Below, piece after piece: positions 51,245-62,100 of a stretch of DNA of 64,000 bases. The position numbers were made by a program, and so were the translations under genes. The stretch's first letter is position 1, and every line of letters begins with the position of its first letter. The notes beneath the pieces are model-generated. The model ran no database searches. It saw only the letters and a program-made list of their open reading frames with translations, and was not told where the DNA came from. The stretch comes from Prochilodus magdalenae (lineage: Eukaryota; Chordata; Actinopteri; Characiformes; Prochilodontidae): contig JAMWET010006979.1 in the NCBI GenBank assembly GCA_024036415.1, forward strand, positions 870,001-934,000, in the 5' to 3' direction.

Positions 51245-51774
51245 CAGGGGTTGGACAATGAAACTGAAACACCTGTCATTTTAGTGTGGGAGGTCTCATG
51301 GCTAAATTGGACCAGCCTGGTGGCCAATCTTCATTAATTGCACATTGCACCAGTAAGAGCAGAGTGTGAAGGTTCAGTTAGCAGGTAAGAGCACAGTTCT
51401 GCTCAAAATACTGCAATGCACACAACATTATGGGAGACATACCAGAGTTCAAAAGAGGACAAACTGTTGGTGCACGTCTTGCTGGCGCATCTGTGACCAA
51501 GACAGCAAGTCTTTGTGATGTATCAAGAGCCACGGTATCCAGGGTAATGTCAGCATACCACCAAGAAGGACGAACCTCCACCAGTATCACGTAGTGACCT
51601 GGCCACCGTCCTGCAAGAAGAATGGCTTAAAGTCCCTCTGACCACTGTGCAGGACGCAGTATATGTCATTCCCAAGACGAACTGACGCTGTATTGACCGC
51701 AAAAGGACCTACACCATACTAATAAATGGTTGTGGTCTAAAACCAGGTGTTTCAGTTTCATTGTCCAACCCCTG
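51245..51774 (+). mobile_element. Tc1-like deletion derivative with perfect 31-bp TIRs
   Basis: The first 31 bases (CAGGGGTTGGACAATGAAAC...) and last 31 bases are exact inverted copies, flanked by TA (51243-51244 and 51775-51776). The interior keeps the N-terminal transposase region in one frame (MGDIPEFKRGQTVGARLAG, then a helix-turn-helix-like SLCDVSRATVSRVM). It then jumps to unrelated-frame sequence, so the catalytic domain has been lost. Perfect TIRs make this the youngest-looking transposon in the window; it would depend on transposase from elsewhere. Confidence 0.9.
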
Positions 51775-51776
51775 TA

Positions 51777-52384
51777 TATGACATACATGATATATTTGCT
51801 CAACTTTGTTACCCTCCTTCCAACCTGTTCATTAGTGTTCAGGACTACCCAGAAAGAGTCCAGGTGTGCAATGTACAATTAGGTATACCTAATAAGGTGG
51901 ATGGTGCATTAAGTACAGCCCTAAATCAGAAATGGTTAGCACAATACGGAATGTGCAAACAAACAAACAAATCAAATCAAAAAGCAACCAATTAAAAATG
52001 CAGTGTTTCCTTCTAATGTTTTTTGAGGAACATTGATTTGAAATTTCAATAATCTTCTCTTGCATTTGTTGACAAACTGGATATCCTCTGCCCATCTTTG
52101 CTCCTCAAAGACTCTTTTGCAGCATATTGTGATGACAATCATTTGTTGGCATCGCCTGTTTGAAATCACAACATATTATAGTGTTTACCTCACGACTAGC
52201 CCTAAATTTCCCCCAGCCCTTTATTTTTTTTGGAATGTGTTGTACGAATAGATGTATATAAACAAATTAAATGAAGCTGACCAGACAATATCTTGGGTTC
52301 CTGCTGTCTGCTATGAAGTACATTTCTACAGTAGTCTATTCTACTATGTGCAATAGAGCCCAGTAATCTACCTCTATTCTACTA
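51777..52384. other. Nothing recognised
   Basis: AT-rich; overlapping short frames on both strands, none convincing. Confidence 0.4.
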
Positions 52385-52556
52385 TAAAACTGTTGTCTTC
52401 TGGGTTTGTTTTTAATTATATATTTTCTTGTACTTTTTGTATATAGATCTTATTTATTATTTGTATATTTTCCTGACACTTCTGTTCTTTCCTCTGTAAC
52501 ATTGCATATTTCCCCACTGTGGGATCAATAAAGTCTTATCTTATCTTAAAAGAAAC
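52385..52556 (+). mobile_element. LINE 3' UTR with (CTTAT)n tail
   Basis: T-rich sequence ending in CCCCACTGTGGGATCAATAA then AGTCTTATCTTATCTTA, the typical 3' end of the fish LINE type that also ends in (CTTAT)n at 37491-37541. No coding part remains. Confidence 0.65.
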
Positions 52557-53639
52557 ATACTATTCAATACTAGAGAGGTCTACTATGTAAGCAGACCTGA
52601 TATAATGGACAGTGACTGAAGATACCTAATAAAGTGTGCTATGACATGATGAAAATGAAGAAAAGTATGTTTATATATAAGACCATAAAGTTTACAGGGC
52701 TAACAAGCCCACTCAACTTTTCCACAATAGTTCATTTCCTTGCAAAGTCACAAAAGGCTCAGGCAGGCTAAAGGGTTAACAGGCCCTAATATTGGATTTA
52801 CACGCAAGTTAACAGAAATCCAAAACAGCACAATCGTTAACAGTAAATCAACAATATTCCATCATGTTTAATTGAGCCACATATGATGTAAATTTTTCTG
52901 TTGTTGAAATCATCTACAGGCCTTTTCTTCTCCAACAGCCTTGATTTCCAGACAACAGTACAGGCTGGAGAAACAGAGTCACAGCAATGGAATCAGCCAC
53001 CGGGGAGGGGGAGTGTGCTTTAAATGCAAACCAGTCATTTTCGTCTAGTGAAATAAGCTCAAAATAACCAGAGACCTGAGGAGACAGAATTTACTGCTCT
53101 GGTTCTTTGTGTACAATATGCAGATTCTGGCAGTCCTCACTAACGCACTGAAACTGCACCGAATCCAGACACGGCAGCTGGGGTTTGTCAAAACCAAATA
53201 TCGGCAGTGACATTTGGTCAGTGGAAAACCGGGAACTGACATCGGCTGCTATCGTTTCTACTATAAGAAATTCCCCCATTTTCCACGAGACTACCATATT
53301 GATCCACAAGGTGGCAGTGTCTGATTTTGCTTCCTGATTTTATGGCTTAGGCTTTAAATCAGGGGAGAGCAACTCAGGGGCCACATGAGAAATTAGAATG
53401 GTTTCAGAGGGCCAGACTAACATACTTAACTCTGTTCTGCCCAATACATATAAACTGCATACAGTAACAGAAGACTGCTGCAGAACAGTACACATATAGG
53501 GATGTTACAGTGGTGTTTTAGTGAATGCCTTATTAAAAAGACAAATGAACAATAGACAATTTAATGGTATAAAAACCATAAGAGATGACACATCTGACCA
53601 GAACACTGGTCAACAGAGACACAACAGTAATCTGGTCAG
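52557..53639. other. No gene recognised; CTCF-like motif within
   Basis: AT-rich. The block 53350-53420 (CAGGGGAGAGCAACTCAGGG, GAGGGCCAGACTAAC) resembles a hAT-type transposon end. Confidence 0.4.
53304..53317 (+). promoter_or_regulatory. CTCF-like core motif
   Basis: CCACAAGGTGGCAG fits the vertebrate CTCF core (CCACNAGGTGGCAG) exactly. It lies about 2.1 kb beyond the TIMM8B stop codon. Binding is not shown by sequence alone. Confidence 0.4.
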
Positions 53640-54180
53640 ATGCGTCATATTCTCTACTAGTGGGTGAGTGCATATGTGGCGAACACTGCGAGAAAAGCAC
53701 AGGCCGGCATGTTTGACCTCTACAGAAAGGGGGTCTGGTGGCATCATTATGGCATTGAAGGCATCATACTGACATGGTCCCTTGTCTCCTTAGAGAGGTG
53801 AACACTGCAAAATCAATAGAGTGTTATTCTGACTGATTACCTTTATCCTATGAGGGAACACATCTATCCTGACAGCAGCGGTCACTTCCAGGGCGACAGC
53901 CCCATCCACAGGGTCGGAGGGTTTCACCAAAAGATTGGAGTATGAAAATTATGCAAATCACTTGCTATGGCATTCATAGTCACCAAATCTCAACCCAGTG
54001 GAACACCTGTGAACTATACTACACAGTAGTAGGGCTTGTGGTGCTCTCCAGCACCAAAAGCCCAAATGAGGGACTCTTTTAAATGTATCAATTTCCACTT
54101 CTCCGGAACAGTTCCAGAGACCTGGTCCAAGTTGCCTCAAAGCTGTATGTGGCCCATGCTGGCCTTTCTAAAACACTTCA
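53640..54180 (+). mobile_element. Degenerate Tc1-like transposase fragment
   Basis: Frames near 53840-53990 read like the centre of a Tc1 transposase (REHIYPDSSGHFQGDSAPIH, then a diverged 'pqSPDLNPvE'-type stretch CACCAAATCTCAACCCAGTG-GAACACC). This differs from both the 19 kb element and family A. No ends or intact frame. Confidence 0.55.
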
Positions 54181-55464
54181 GCAAAAACATTGTGATTTTT
54201 TGTTTTTGTTTCAACACTGGTACCTACATTGGTATGCAAATATTTTTGTGCAGTAGTAAATCACATGTGTCATTTATTGTCTAGGCAAAAACTAATTTCT
54301 AGAGAAAACACATTTCCCAACATTTTCCTCCATAATTAATGTTTGCTGTTTTAACACATGCAGAAACATGGCCTGCGCTGTTGTCATGGGACACTAAACA
54401 TGTTCGCCCTAGGCATAAATAAACTTGCACACTTAAAACTAGCACATTAGTGTCCTGCCTGTTCTGTTTACTTTCACTTAGACATTTAACAAATCATGTA
54501 ATATGATGGCAGTGTTTAAACTTTTCCATATGACCCCATACGCACAATGGAAAGTACCTTCCGCATTATTAAATCATTTAGATGCAAACAGTCATTCACA
54601 GGGGTGTGAACTTACCAAGTCATTGTACACAGTGGTGGTGAAGAGAACTGGACATCTAACATGTTTAATGCCTCTAAAAGCTCTGTTACAGAATGTTACG
54701 GCAGGAAACGCAATAGGTGATGCTTCATGCCTGAGATTTATATCTTTATCTCAGTGAACCGAGTTATGTTGGGAAATTTAAGCCTATGCATTATTACTAT
54801 ACAGTAAAGGTAACAGTACAAATACACACTCTCGACTTATCATTCATTTATTAATAAACTGCATTCTACGTGTTTAAGTGACACAGTTTTGGGTTACATT
54901 TCCAGCAAGAAAGTTCTTCAGACATTGTGAACAATTTTCCAGACTATACTGCAGGACAGCCTGCCTGTTTGAGAGGTATGATGATTGCTTGAGTATCCTT
55001 AACACACGTAACTCACTATTACCACAAGGGTACACAGCTGTCCTGCCGTGGGTATGGGAAACAAATGAAGGAAACGAGGGGAAGAACATCTACAACCAAC
55101 ATGGCATGGCTGAGAGGTGCTATTTTGTGTGTCCATCCCCAAGCACTGATGCTCAGTCAGGAAATTAGATCTTCACTCCTATGTTGACTGGAACCAAAGA
55201 GAAATGGAGCCTGAATCCCAGATGACTACCTTTTGGATAGCACATTATTTGGACAGCACTTTGTCAGGTTTAGGGAACCATTTTAAATACAGCTGGAGCT
55301 TGAATCCCAAATGGGACTGTGTTGAAAATATGGAAAACAGAATGCAAATGTTATTAATTGACATAGTGCAACATGTAGGGAATCACTTGAGATCCAGCCC
55401 CTATCTGGAAAGATGAAGCAGATGACCAGACATGCCTCCTCCAAACAGTCGTCCCTCCAGTGGG
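54181..55464. other. Intergenic, possibly TIMM8B 3' UTR in its right part
   Basis: TIMM8B is transcribed toward lower coordinates, so its 3' UTR lies here. The minus-strand AATAAA at 54847-54852, 613 bases past the stop codon, is a candidate end. The overlapping short frames at 54874-55168 are not convincing genes. Confidence 0.4.
54847..54852 (-). terminator. Candidate TIMM8B polyadenylation signal
   Basis: AATAAA on the minus strand, downstream of the TIMM8B stop codon. Support is positional only. Confidence 0.3.
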
Positions 55465-55632
55465 TCAGTGTGTGCCCTTCTGGACCATCTGTGAGAACCG
55501 GTTGGTAATGGCCAGGGTGGTGTCAATGAATCGCTCCACGCAGCTCACCAGACACGTCTCCGTCCGCGAGTCCAGCTTAGTGCTCGGCTTATCCATGCAC
55601 TTGTCCCAGCAGACGTCCGTAAAATTGTGCAC
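55465..55632 (-). CDS. timm8b: TIMM8B exon 2
   Basis: The second and last coding exon (56 codons with stop) encodes [20 protein letters not shown] and on to [15 protein letters not shown], ending SQMVQKGTH and TGA (55465-55467). It holds the twin CX3C motif of small Tim proteins: CWDKC and CLVSC, 16 residues apart in the typical helical hairpin, which forms two disulfides in the intermembrane space. TIMM8B partners with TIMM13 to escort hydrophobic precursors across the mitochondrial intermembrane space. The C-terminal [10 protein letters not shown] and VQKG match TIMM8B rather than TIMM8A. The acceptor is TTTTACAG|GTGCAC in phase 0. It has all four cysteines and no damage. Confidence 0.96.
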   Translation of the reverse strand: MHNFTDVCWDKCMDKPSTKLDSRTETCLVSCVERFIDTTLAITNRFSQMVQKGTH

Positions 55633-55873
55633 CTGTAAAACAGTCCATAATATTAATGCAGCAGCTTCACTAAGATAGGGTTGCCATATTTCAGCTGTGG
55701 CAAAACAGATAGGCAGACGTGGCTTGGAGGGGGAGTTCAGCAATATTCAATCACATCCCTCGTTCTGTTTTCCTCATTTACCTCATTACCTGAAGCAGGA
55801 GTAGTCTGACGTGGAATGTAAACATTAATAAAGTTATATTCTCTTTCTCATCCCTACAGATATATCCTTACAC

Positions 55874-56577
55874 AGTTGCACCCAGAAGGAGTCAACTGAG
55901 AGGAATCAAACTTGGTGGGTAGGTTTGATATTGTGAGACATGTGATTGACTTAGGTTATATGCTCGGCTGCGCATGTGACATAAGCAAGATCATCGAAGC
56001 CATGACTGTGGACTTCTTTTTGGGGATGCCTTCTCTGATCCATCCTGTTGGCAGGACCGTTGACAGACCGCTGCATGGCACAGGACTACAAGCACTCAGA
56101 TCATTACAAAGACTGTCCTTAACACCACATCAACGTCACCATGCCAGACTGTCATGGAGTGACTCAGAAAGTCAGCAGGTCAACTTCAGTGACCAGTCCT
56201 GTTTTTGTCTGGGTGGAGATGACCAGCAAATCTGTGTGTAGAGGCACTGTGGTCAGTGTCAAGGTGAATGGTTTGAGAATACACATCCCACGTTCAGAAG
56301 GCCTGATGGCACTCCACCTTCACCCAGACCGCACAATTTGCAGGAACTGTGTGAGAATATTCAAACTGCATGGAACGGATTATCACAACACCAATAGGAA
56401 CCTCTACAGCACCAAACCGAGACGTCTGACACGTTCCGTTAGCAAATACAGTGGCCCAACACCGTACTGTATGTGTAGCTCAATAAATATTATCAATTAT
56501 TGTTCCTGGTAACCTTTATCTTCCTTCCCCTACTCCACAATAGCATTGCAATCCCACACTTCCTTCTGGGTGCAACT
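55874..56577 (+). mobile_element. Tc1-like remnant, family A (copy 6), in TIMM8B intron
   Basis: Perfect 17-bp inverted ends: AGTTGCACCCAGAAGGA at 55874-55890 and its reverse complement at 56561-56577. The frame 55912-56241 keeps the transposase block LSWSDSESQQVNFSDQSCF and CLGGDDQQICV, including the first catalytic Asp region. The centre is deleted, and the C-terminal codons (NLYSTKPRRL to GPTPY) follow. It is about 700 bp against the 1.6 kb expected for a whole element. It is oriented opposite to the host gene and gives the best definition of the family's ends. Confidence 0.85.
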
Positions 56578-56589
56578 ACTTTTATGCAT

Positions 56590-56626
56590 AAGAGAGAGAG
56601 AAAGAAAGACAGAGAGAGAGAGAGAA
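56590..56626. repeat. (GA)n microsatellite
   Basis: AG dinucleotides interrupted by AAAGAAAGAC. Confidence 0.85.
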
Positions 56627-56783
56627 TAAACAGAAAATATAAATAACCTGGTTGTAGACAGACAGACAGACAGATTGAACTGAGAGTGACAGACGGACAG
56701 CGGAGCTAAAGCTAATTAACCTCCTCCTGAACCCCAACCTCGATCTAGTCCTCTTGTAGTCACTAATGGCCGTGTTCACTCAC

Positions 56784-56900
56784 CTGAGCCTGAAACTGGG
56801 CTTTCTGCTGCTCCACGGCTAACAGGCGCTGAAGCTCCGCGGCGTCGGCTTTTTCAGACGAGCTGGACGAGGGCATATCAAAACTATTGAAATCAGACAT
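56784..56900 (-). CDS. timm8b: TIMM8B exon 1
   Basis: The first coding exon has 39 codons from ATG (56898-56900 on the plus strand as CAT): MSDFNSFDMPSSSSSEKADA, then AELQRLLAVEQQKAQFQAQ. The AELQRL-x3-EQQKAQF block is characteristic of TIMM8B. The Ser-rich N terminus is longer than in the mammalian protein and is the only variable part. No mitochondrial presequence is present, as expected for proteins trapped in the intermembrane space by Mia40-type oxidation. The donor is CAG|GTGAGTG in phase 0. Together with exon 2 it makes a 94-residue protein, near the usual 83-98. Confidence 0.95.
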
Positions 56901-56968
56901 CGTGTCTTTTTACAATATGTATGCCGAGATTAACGACAGTGCAGAGCCGAAGGGTAAAAGTCACAGCA

Positions 56969-57000
56969 CCATGCGACTGGAAATGACTTACGTCGCATGG
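56969..57000. promoter_or_regulatory. Inverted repeat upstream of TIMM8B
   Basis: CCATGCGAC (56969-56977) and GTCGCATGG (56992-57000) are perfect 9-base inverted arms around a 14-base spacer. The spacer and right arm contain TTACGTC, a half-CRE-like word. The repeat lies 69-100 bases upstream of the TIMM8B start codon, within the likely promoter. Confidence 0.55.
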
Positions 57001-57003
57001 ATA

Positions 57004-57011
57004 TGACGTCA
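57004..57011. promoter_or_regulatory. Consensus CRE (TGACGTCA) in the TIMM8B promoter
   Basis: Palindromic full CREB/ATF site 104 bases upstream of the TIMM8B ATG. CREs are frequent in promoters of nuclear genes for mitochondrial proteins. Use is inferred from position. Confidence 0.55.
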
Positions 57012-57830
57012 GATCAACTGTAAGGGCTTGTGGGGGAAGGAATAATAAAATAAAACACATTTTTTCAATCTTAAAAAAATTCACTTTCATCTGAGTACGA
57101 GGATAATTGAACATATAATTATATAATTATATAAAACTATATAAAATGTAACTTTCGCTGCACTGTTGCTTTCGCAGTTACTTATTTCACTTTGACCTTC
57201 AACATCCAGCCCACTAGATGGCAGTGTAGAGGAGAGAACTGGAGCTGTTCGTGCGGGGAGAATGCAGGCTCGATATCAATTTTATCAGAAAGCCCATCCT
57301 TATCTCCTCTTAAATCACCACCTCGCCATCAGAGCTGTTTATTTCAGAACATAATTCTTAACTGGGATAGTAAATATAAAGCACTAGACTTGGGAGCAAG
57401 GAGACATTACTCTTTAGAAGCTGCAGTTGTTCTAGATGGACATGCAGCTCTGCTATTACAGTGTGATATAGCGATTCCATACGACACTGACAGATACAGC
57501 AGTATAATATTAATAATTAATGTCGATTTGCCATGAACACGCTGGCCAGTGCCCAACCTTACTTACAACATAACATCTCATCATAACATCTCATAACTTA
57601 CAGGTGACGTTCACAGGCTGTCCCTTGGAGTAACCTTGCTTCATAACCTACATACTTATAAACTACATACTGATGTTCCATTACTTTGAGTATGTCTTTC
57701 CCAGATGTACCACATTAGCAGTTTTATCAATTATGAGGATAATTTAATGCTTATAAAAACTGTTCCTTCTAGTTAATTAATTTTTAAAAAGTGCATGGTG
57801 TGTTTTGCAAAGAAAGTTTAATTGGAGTTA
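57012..57830. other. TIMM8B upstream region, no divergent gene found
   Basis: Frames here (for example 57192-57536, opening at TTG) have no recognisable product. A CTCF-like word is at 57211-57224. I looked for SDHD, which is head-to-head with TIMM8B in mammals, and saw none of its conserved blocks. Confidence 0.45.
57211..57224 (+). promoter_or_regulatory. CTCF-like motif near TIMM8B
   Basis: CCACTAGATGGCAG fits the CTCF core with one weaker position, about 310 bases upstream of the TIMM8B start codon. Confidence 0.35.
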
Positions 57831-57834
57831 AAAA

Positions 57835-58035
57835 CGAAGTGGTTTAGGGGCAGTCGTAAGCTGAAGGTTAGGGAACCAGCCTTCAAAGTGAAGGGTTGCC
57901 GGTTCAATTCCCTAAACCAACAGGACACGACTGAAGTGGCCTTGAGAAAAGCACTGCTGTGAATGTTTCACTTCATGACAAGGTTAAACGCAGTAGACAT
58001 TCATCTGTGTGTGAACCCAACTGCCACTAAATGGA
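57835..58035 (+). mobile_element. tRNA-derived SINE, second type
   Basis: The head has AAGGTTAGGGAACCAGCCTT and a box B-like GGTTGCCGGTTCAATTCC. It is followed by a CTGAAGTGGCCTTGAGAAAA and CACTGCTGTGAATG body and a short AT-rich tail. The order is that of a common fish SINE with a tRNA-like head. It differs in body and tail from the SINE at 36967. Confidence 0.65.
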
Positions 58036-59283
58036 TCTTTTTTTTTTTTTTTTTATAAAATCTAGTTTTATGGTAAGGATTTAAAATGTAGTGATGCCTT
58101 GGCAGACAGGACAAATGGGGCAACTCCATCAGCCAGTCATCAAACAAAGCCAGCTAAAAGTAAAATGCATAAAAGGGGCAACTTAAGATGTTGAGTGGGT
58201 TTGCATGTATTTAATAATCTCATAACTGCAGAAACTCTGATTTTGTCAATAATCTGTTCACTGCCTTTACATGCAAAAACGATGGGGAAGCTTCGGCTCT
58301 ACATGAGTCAGACCATAATTAGAATTCCGCTTTGAAACTCACCAATACCTTTTTCACTTTACCTGAAAATATAAACATACTTCATCAAGAATAATATTTA
58401 AGTCATTCATTACTTTAAGTATGAAGTTGGTTTTAGTTAATATTCTGCTTTTTAAACATTTAATATATATATACATTTTTAAAAGTGGATCAATTGGCAT
58501 CTTCAGTCCCAAATGATTTTGATGTTATCTATTGTACTTCACTGGTTCCTGCTGTTGGGAAATTTGTAAAAAAAAAAAATTCTTTTGTGATGAGGATCAT
58601 CCATGTTTTGCCTCTACTTCCACACTTCTTATTAACTGACTTGTTTTAATCCTCTGGGGTCTTTTTGATAGTACAGTTAACTCTCTGTAACCAGAACAGT
58701 CAGTAAAATATCTAGAACAAGATGGGTGATGATTAAACCTAGGAATGTTGTGCACCCCTGTGTGGTCAGCTGTGGCCTCTTGACCTCTCCGGCAGTGTTG
58801 ATTAAGGAACAGATGCACGGTGATATGCTGTGTTAATCCATCAAAAGTCATCTCCAAAGTGTGACCTTTTGCCTTTATTGGCATTATGTATTTAAACTCA
58901 GAAGACATGTGTAGCTTCACTGTGGGGTTTGAAGTTTATATGAATATTAATGTACATATGTACAAATTAAACATCTATTGTTTGAGACAACATAGCAGCT
59001 GGCTAGTCACTGATGGAGAGCAGCTCCCATGCTTGAATCATATTTATTTATATACCAAACATCAATATAAAAGTTGATGGTGGTTTGTTTTTTTTTTTGT
59101 CCACTATGCTTTGTAGTTATAAACAGTTGGGCCATGGGGCAAGAAAGGTTGAGAACCCCTGTAAACTACTGTATTTATCATTAGTAAAGAACAGTCAAAT
59201 GTAAAAAGCAACAGAAACATGAAAAATACCTCATACATCCCTGTCAGTACGACTGGTTCAATAATACGCATGTGGAAATTTGA
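58036..59283. other. No gene recognised
   Basis: AT-rich. GGTTGAGAACCCCTG near 59147-59161 is a common hAT-type MITE end. Confidence 0.4.
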
Positions 59284-59520
59284 AACTTGAATCACAATGA
59301 ATGGTTCTCTGGACAGGTGCACCATGCAAGATCTCACTACACACTCTCTAACAAAAGATTAGGAGGGCAGAAGCCAGTAGGCACATGCAAAAACTTGCAG
59401 AACGACCTAAAAACAACAGCAGGAACAATGGCTACACGGAGAACAGTAATAAATGAACTACAGTGTGTTGGCCTCCATTTCTGCACCACACGCAAAGCTC
59501 CTCTGCTAAAGCAGCAGTGA
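59284..59520 (+). mobile_element. Tc1-like transposase N-terminal fragment
   Basis: The frame ending at TGA 59518-59520 reads CKNLQNDLKTTAGTMATRRT, then VINELQCVGLHFCTTRKAPL. This is the second helix-turn-helix part of a Tc1 transposase (compare [14 protein letters not shown] of the 19 kb element). Only this piece remains. Confidence 0.65.
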
Positions 59521-61854
59521 AGAGATGCGTGTCTACAATTTATACCCAAGACAAACCAGACAAATCAGAACTGCCTTGGAAGAGTGGTCCTTGGCCAGGC
59601 AAAGTATAAACTCATTCACCACTTTTGGAGAAAGAAGATGTGCATATGTACAAACTACTCTGTGTTTAATTGATATAGCCTCGTATGTAGGGTGGCCATA
59701 CATCCAGTTTTAGGCCAGACAGTCTGGTTTTTCAACTCCCAGTCCTCTGTCTGCCGCAGTACCTGGGCAGACGTTGTTAGTCCTCTTTTTGGGATGAACT
59801 ATAAAAAATGTTCACTTACAAACAATATTACACGTGCCATTGGCTCACGTCTGTGTCAAAAGACATGCCCTGTATTTCATTGGTTTAGCAAGGTCATGTG
59901 ACATCATGACAAGCCTACTGGCTAACAGCAGGTCAGGCCTCTAAATGCTAGTCAATTAGTAAGCTCCTGTCTGGCACACAAATGTCAAATGTCCATTGCA
60001 CCCTATGAGGATATGCTTTTAATTTTGTTCTAGTATGTTCTGTTCTGTTCTGTTCTGTTCTGATTATTGCCTGAATACTGCTGAAATAAAGATGTTGTCT
60101 TGGCACACTTTAGCACAAAGCCTTTTCTGCACTGCTGATCGCCGATTGTCTCTTTCTATCCACGTTTGGAAATTAGTGCTGGCTAGATACTAACCCCTAT
60201 AGTGCCAGAAAGTGTTAAGTTAGCGTTAGGGTGACCAGATGTCCTTGTTTTCCGGACACAATTGTTTTTGGTGGCTTGTTCCTGGAAATGTCCTTAACAC
60301 AGAATAATAAACACACCAGAAAGGGCTGAGAAAGACCAGGCTAAGTGCAGACAGGCAATCGTCTAGTCCTGTGCTTGTTTTGGTCAACAGAGGGGGCTGG
60401 TGCTACCTGCTAACCACTTCCACCACATGCTGGCCTAGTTCAGAGAACACAGCAGTGTAAAGCTCCAGCAGTAGATAGCAAGTGTCAAGTGAGTCCAGAA
60501 CCACAAACGTCTTTGGTGGAGTTATGGGGTTTGAATTGTATTACCAGGTGATGGCAGGTTTCGTAGGTTAACAAGTCAGAATATTTAGCGGCCTACTGAT
60601 CACTAAGAGAAACCGCATGACAAACACAAGGGGAATATATCAACTCTCCTTGCTGGAGTTGAACTGTTAGCTTTGATAACAGCTCTAGCCTGAAGCTGGA
60701 ACATGTTGTCTATTTGATCAGCTTAACTCAAATTTGTAGTCCTACAATTACAGACTGTAGTCCATCAGTTACACTGTATACTTTGTTAATCATCTTTTAC
60801 CCTGTTCCTCAATAGTCAGGACCCCCATAGAGCAGATATTATGTGGGAGGTGGATCATACTAACACAGAGTGCAGCAAAGTATACAGGAGTGCAATCAAG
60901 TATCCAGAGAATCTGAGGGACTACAGTCTGTAACTGTGCTCCTGCATTGTAAGCAGAACTGATAAAATGGACAGTGAGTGTAGGAACAAGGAGACGTATA
61001 TAATGAAGTGGCCGGTAACCTATATAATCCTGAATTTGAGGAAAAGGACCAGCTGGCTCAGACTCCCCATGGCCAGTCTGCACCAATCTAGGCATATTTA
61101 TTCACACCTACAAACTTCAGTCTTAAAAATCCATTTAAGCATTATTTCAGTCTGAGAAATATTTGTAATTACTGCTTATGATCAAAGTAATTACAGACAC
61201 ATTCACTTGATCTTAAAAATGAAAGTAATATTAATGAAAGTAAATATTCAAGTAATATTTATCTGATGGTGACTGTTCTGGTAGAGCGCTAGTTCTTGCA
61301 TGGTTGTTGGGAATGCCATTCTCATTGCATCTTTTATTTGTTTTTGATTACTGTTTTTAAAAAAACTCCTTTGTTAATGAAGTAAATAAAAAAAAAGTAC
61401 TTCCTTTTAACTTCCTTCTACCATACGTAAATTGATTATCATACATATGATGTATACAAAAGATGTATGAACTTGTACAAATTGGCTGATTTGACTGACT
61501 GTGATGTGTTAGAACTACAATAACTTGCTGCTGGATAATATAATTATTATATAGGATGTCTGTGTCCCTGTGACTCAGCAGTGTGTTAATATTAGAGGTG
61601 GGTGTATTTGACAGGTCTCAGAACAAAAGAACAGGGTAGTGGAAAAGCCTTGTACCTTCATTCATATGATAACCAAAATGTGCATTTACACGGTGACAAA
61701 CAAGAACTGGTACATAAACATAAATATGAGCATGAAAAAATTCATGTGATTGTGCAGTTTAAGTACTCAGAGGGGCAGCCAAACAGTGCCATCCAAATAG
61801 GTACTAATCAATTAGTAGAGTCTGTACTATGCTGTACTAATTAGCACATGTGGT
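59521..61854. other. No gene recognised; DNA-transposon end words
   Basis: GTAGGGTGGCCATACATCCA at 59688 and TTAGGGTGACCAGATGTCCT at 60228 are termini of non-autonomous fish transposons. A (TTCTG)n microsatellite is at 60036-60062. No host exon is visible. Confidence 0.45.
60036..60062. repeat. (TTCTG)n microsatellite
   Basis: Five pentamer units. Confidence 0.85.
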
Positions 61855-62100
61855 GCTGGAGCCAATCCCAGCGTTCAATGGGCCGAAGACAAGAAACACT
61901 CAGGATTGGCCACCAGTCTCCAACAGAGCAGACACACATGCATGCACACACAAACACACACACACACACACACACAAACACAGGGTAGTTTACTCAAACT
62001 GGCCTGACTGCATGCTATGAAGGAGAACATGCGGGCTCCACACAGAAAGGACCCTGTGTGCCCGGCCGGGGAATGCAACCCAGGCCCTGCTGAATGCTGC
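61855..62100 (-). repeat. Dispersed teleost SINE-like repeat, reverse copy
   Basis: Reverse complement of the repeat at 22827-23085: an (CA)n tract at about 61940-61975, then GAGAACATGCGGGCTCCACA and a GAATGCAACCCAGGCC block in the same relative order. Confidence 0.75.

Larger units (their letters stand above)
55633..56783 (-). other. timm8b: TIMM8B intron, containing a Tc1-like remnant
   Basis: Phase-0 intron of 1151 bases with donor CAG|GTGAGTG and acceptor TTTTACAG on the minus strand. More than half is the family A transposon remnant at 55874-56577, plus a (GA)n tract. Confidence 0.85.

Noticed and set aside
57192..57536. A divergent gene opposite TIMM8B, possibly an SDHD remnant (HYSLEAAVVLDGHAAL resembles an SDHD segment)
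   Set aside because: The frame opens at TTG, the resemblance covers only a few residues, and none of the other conserved SDHD blocks are nearby.
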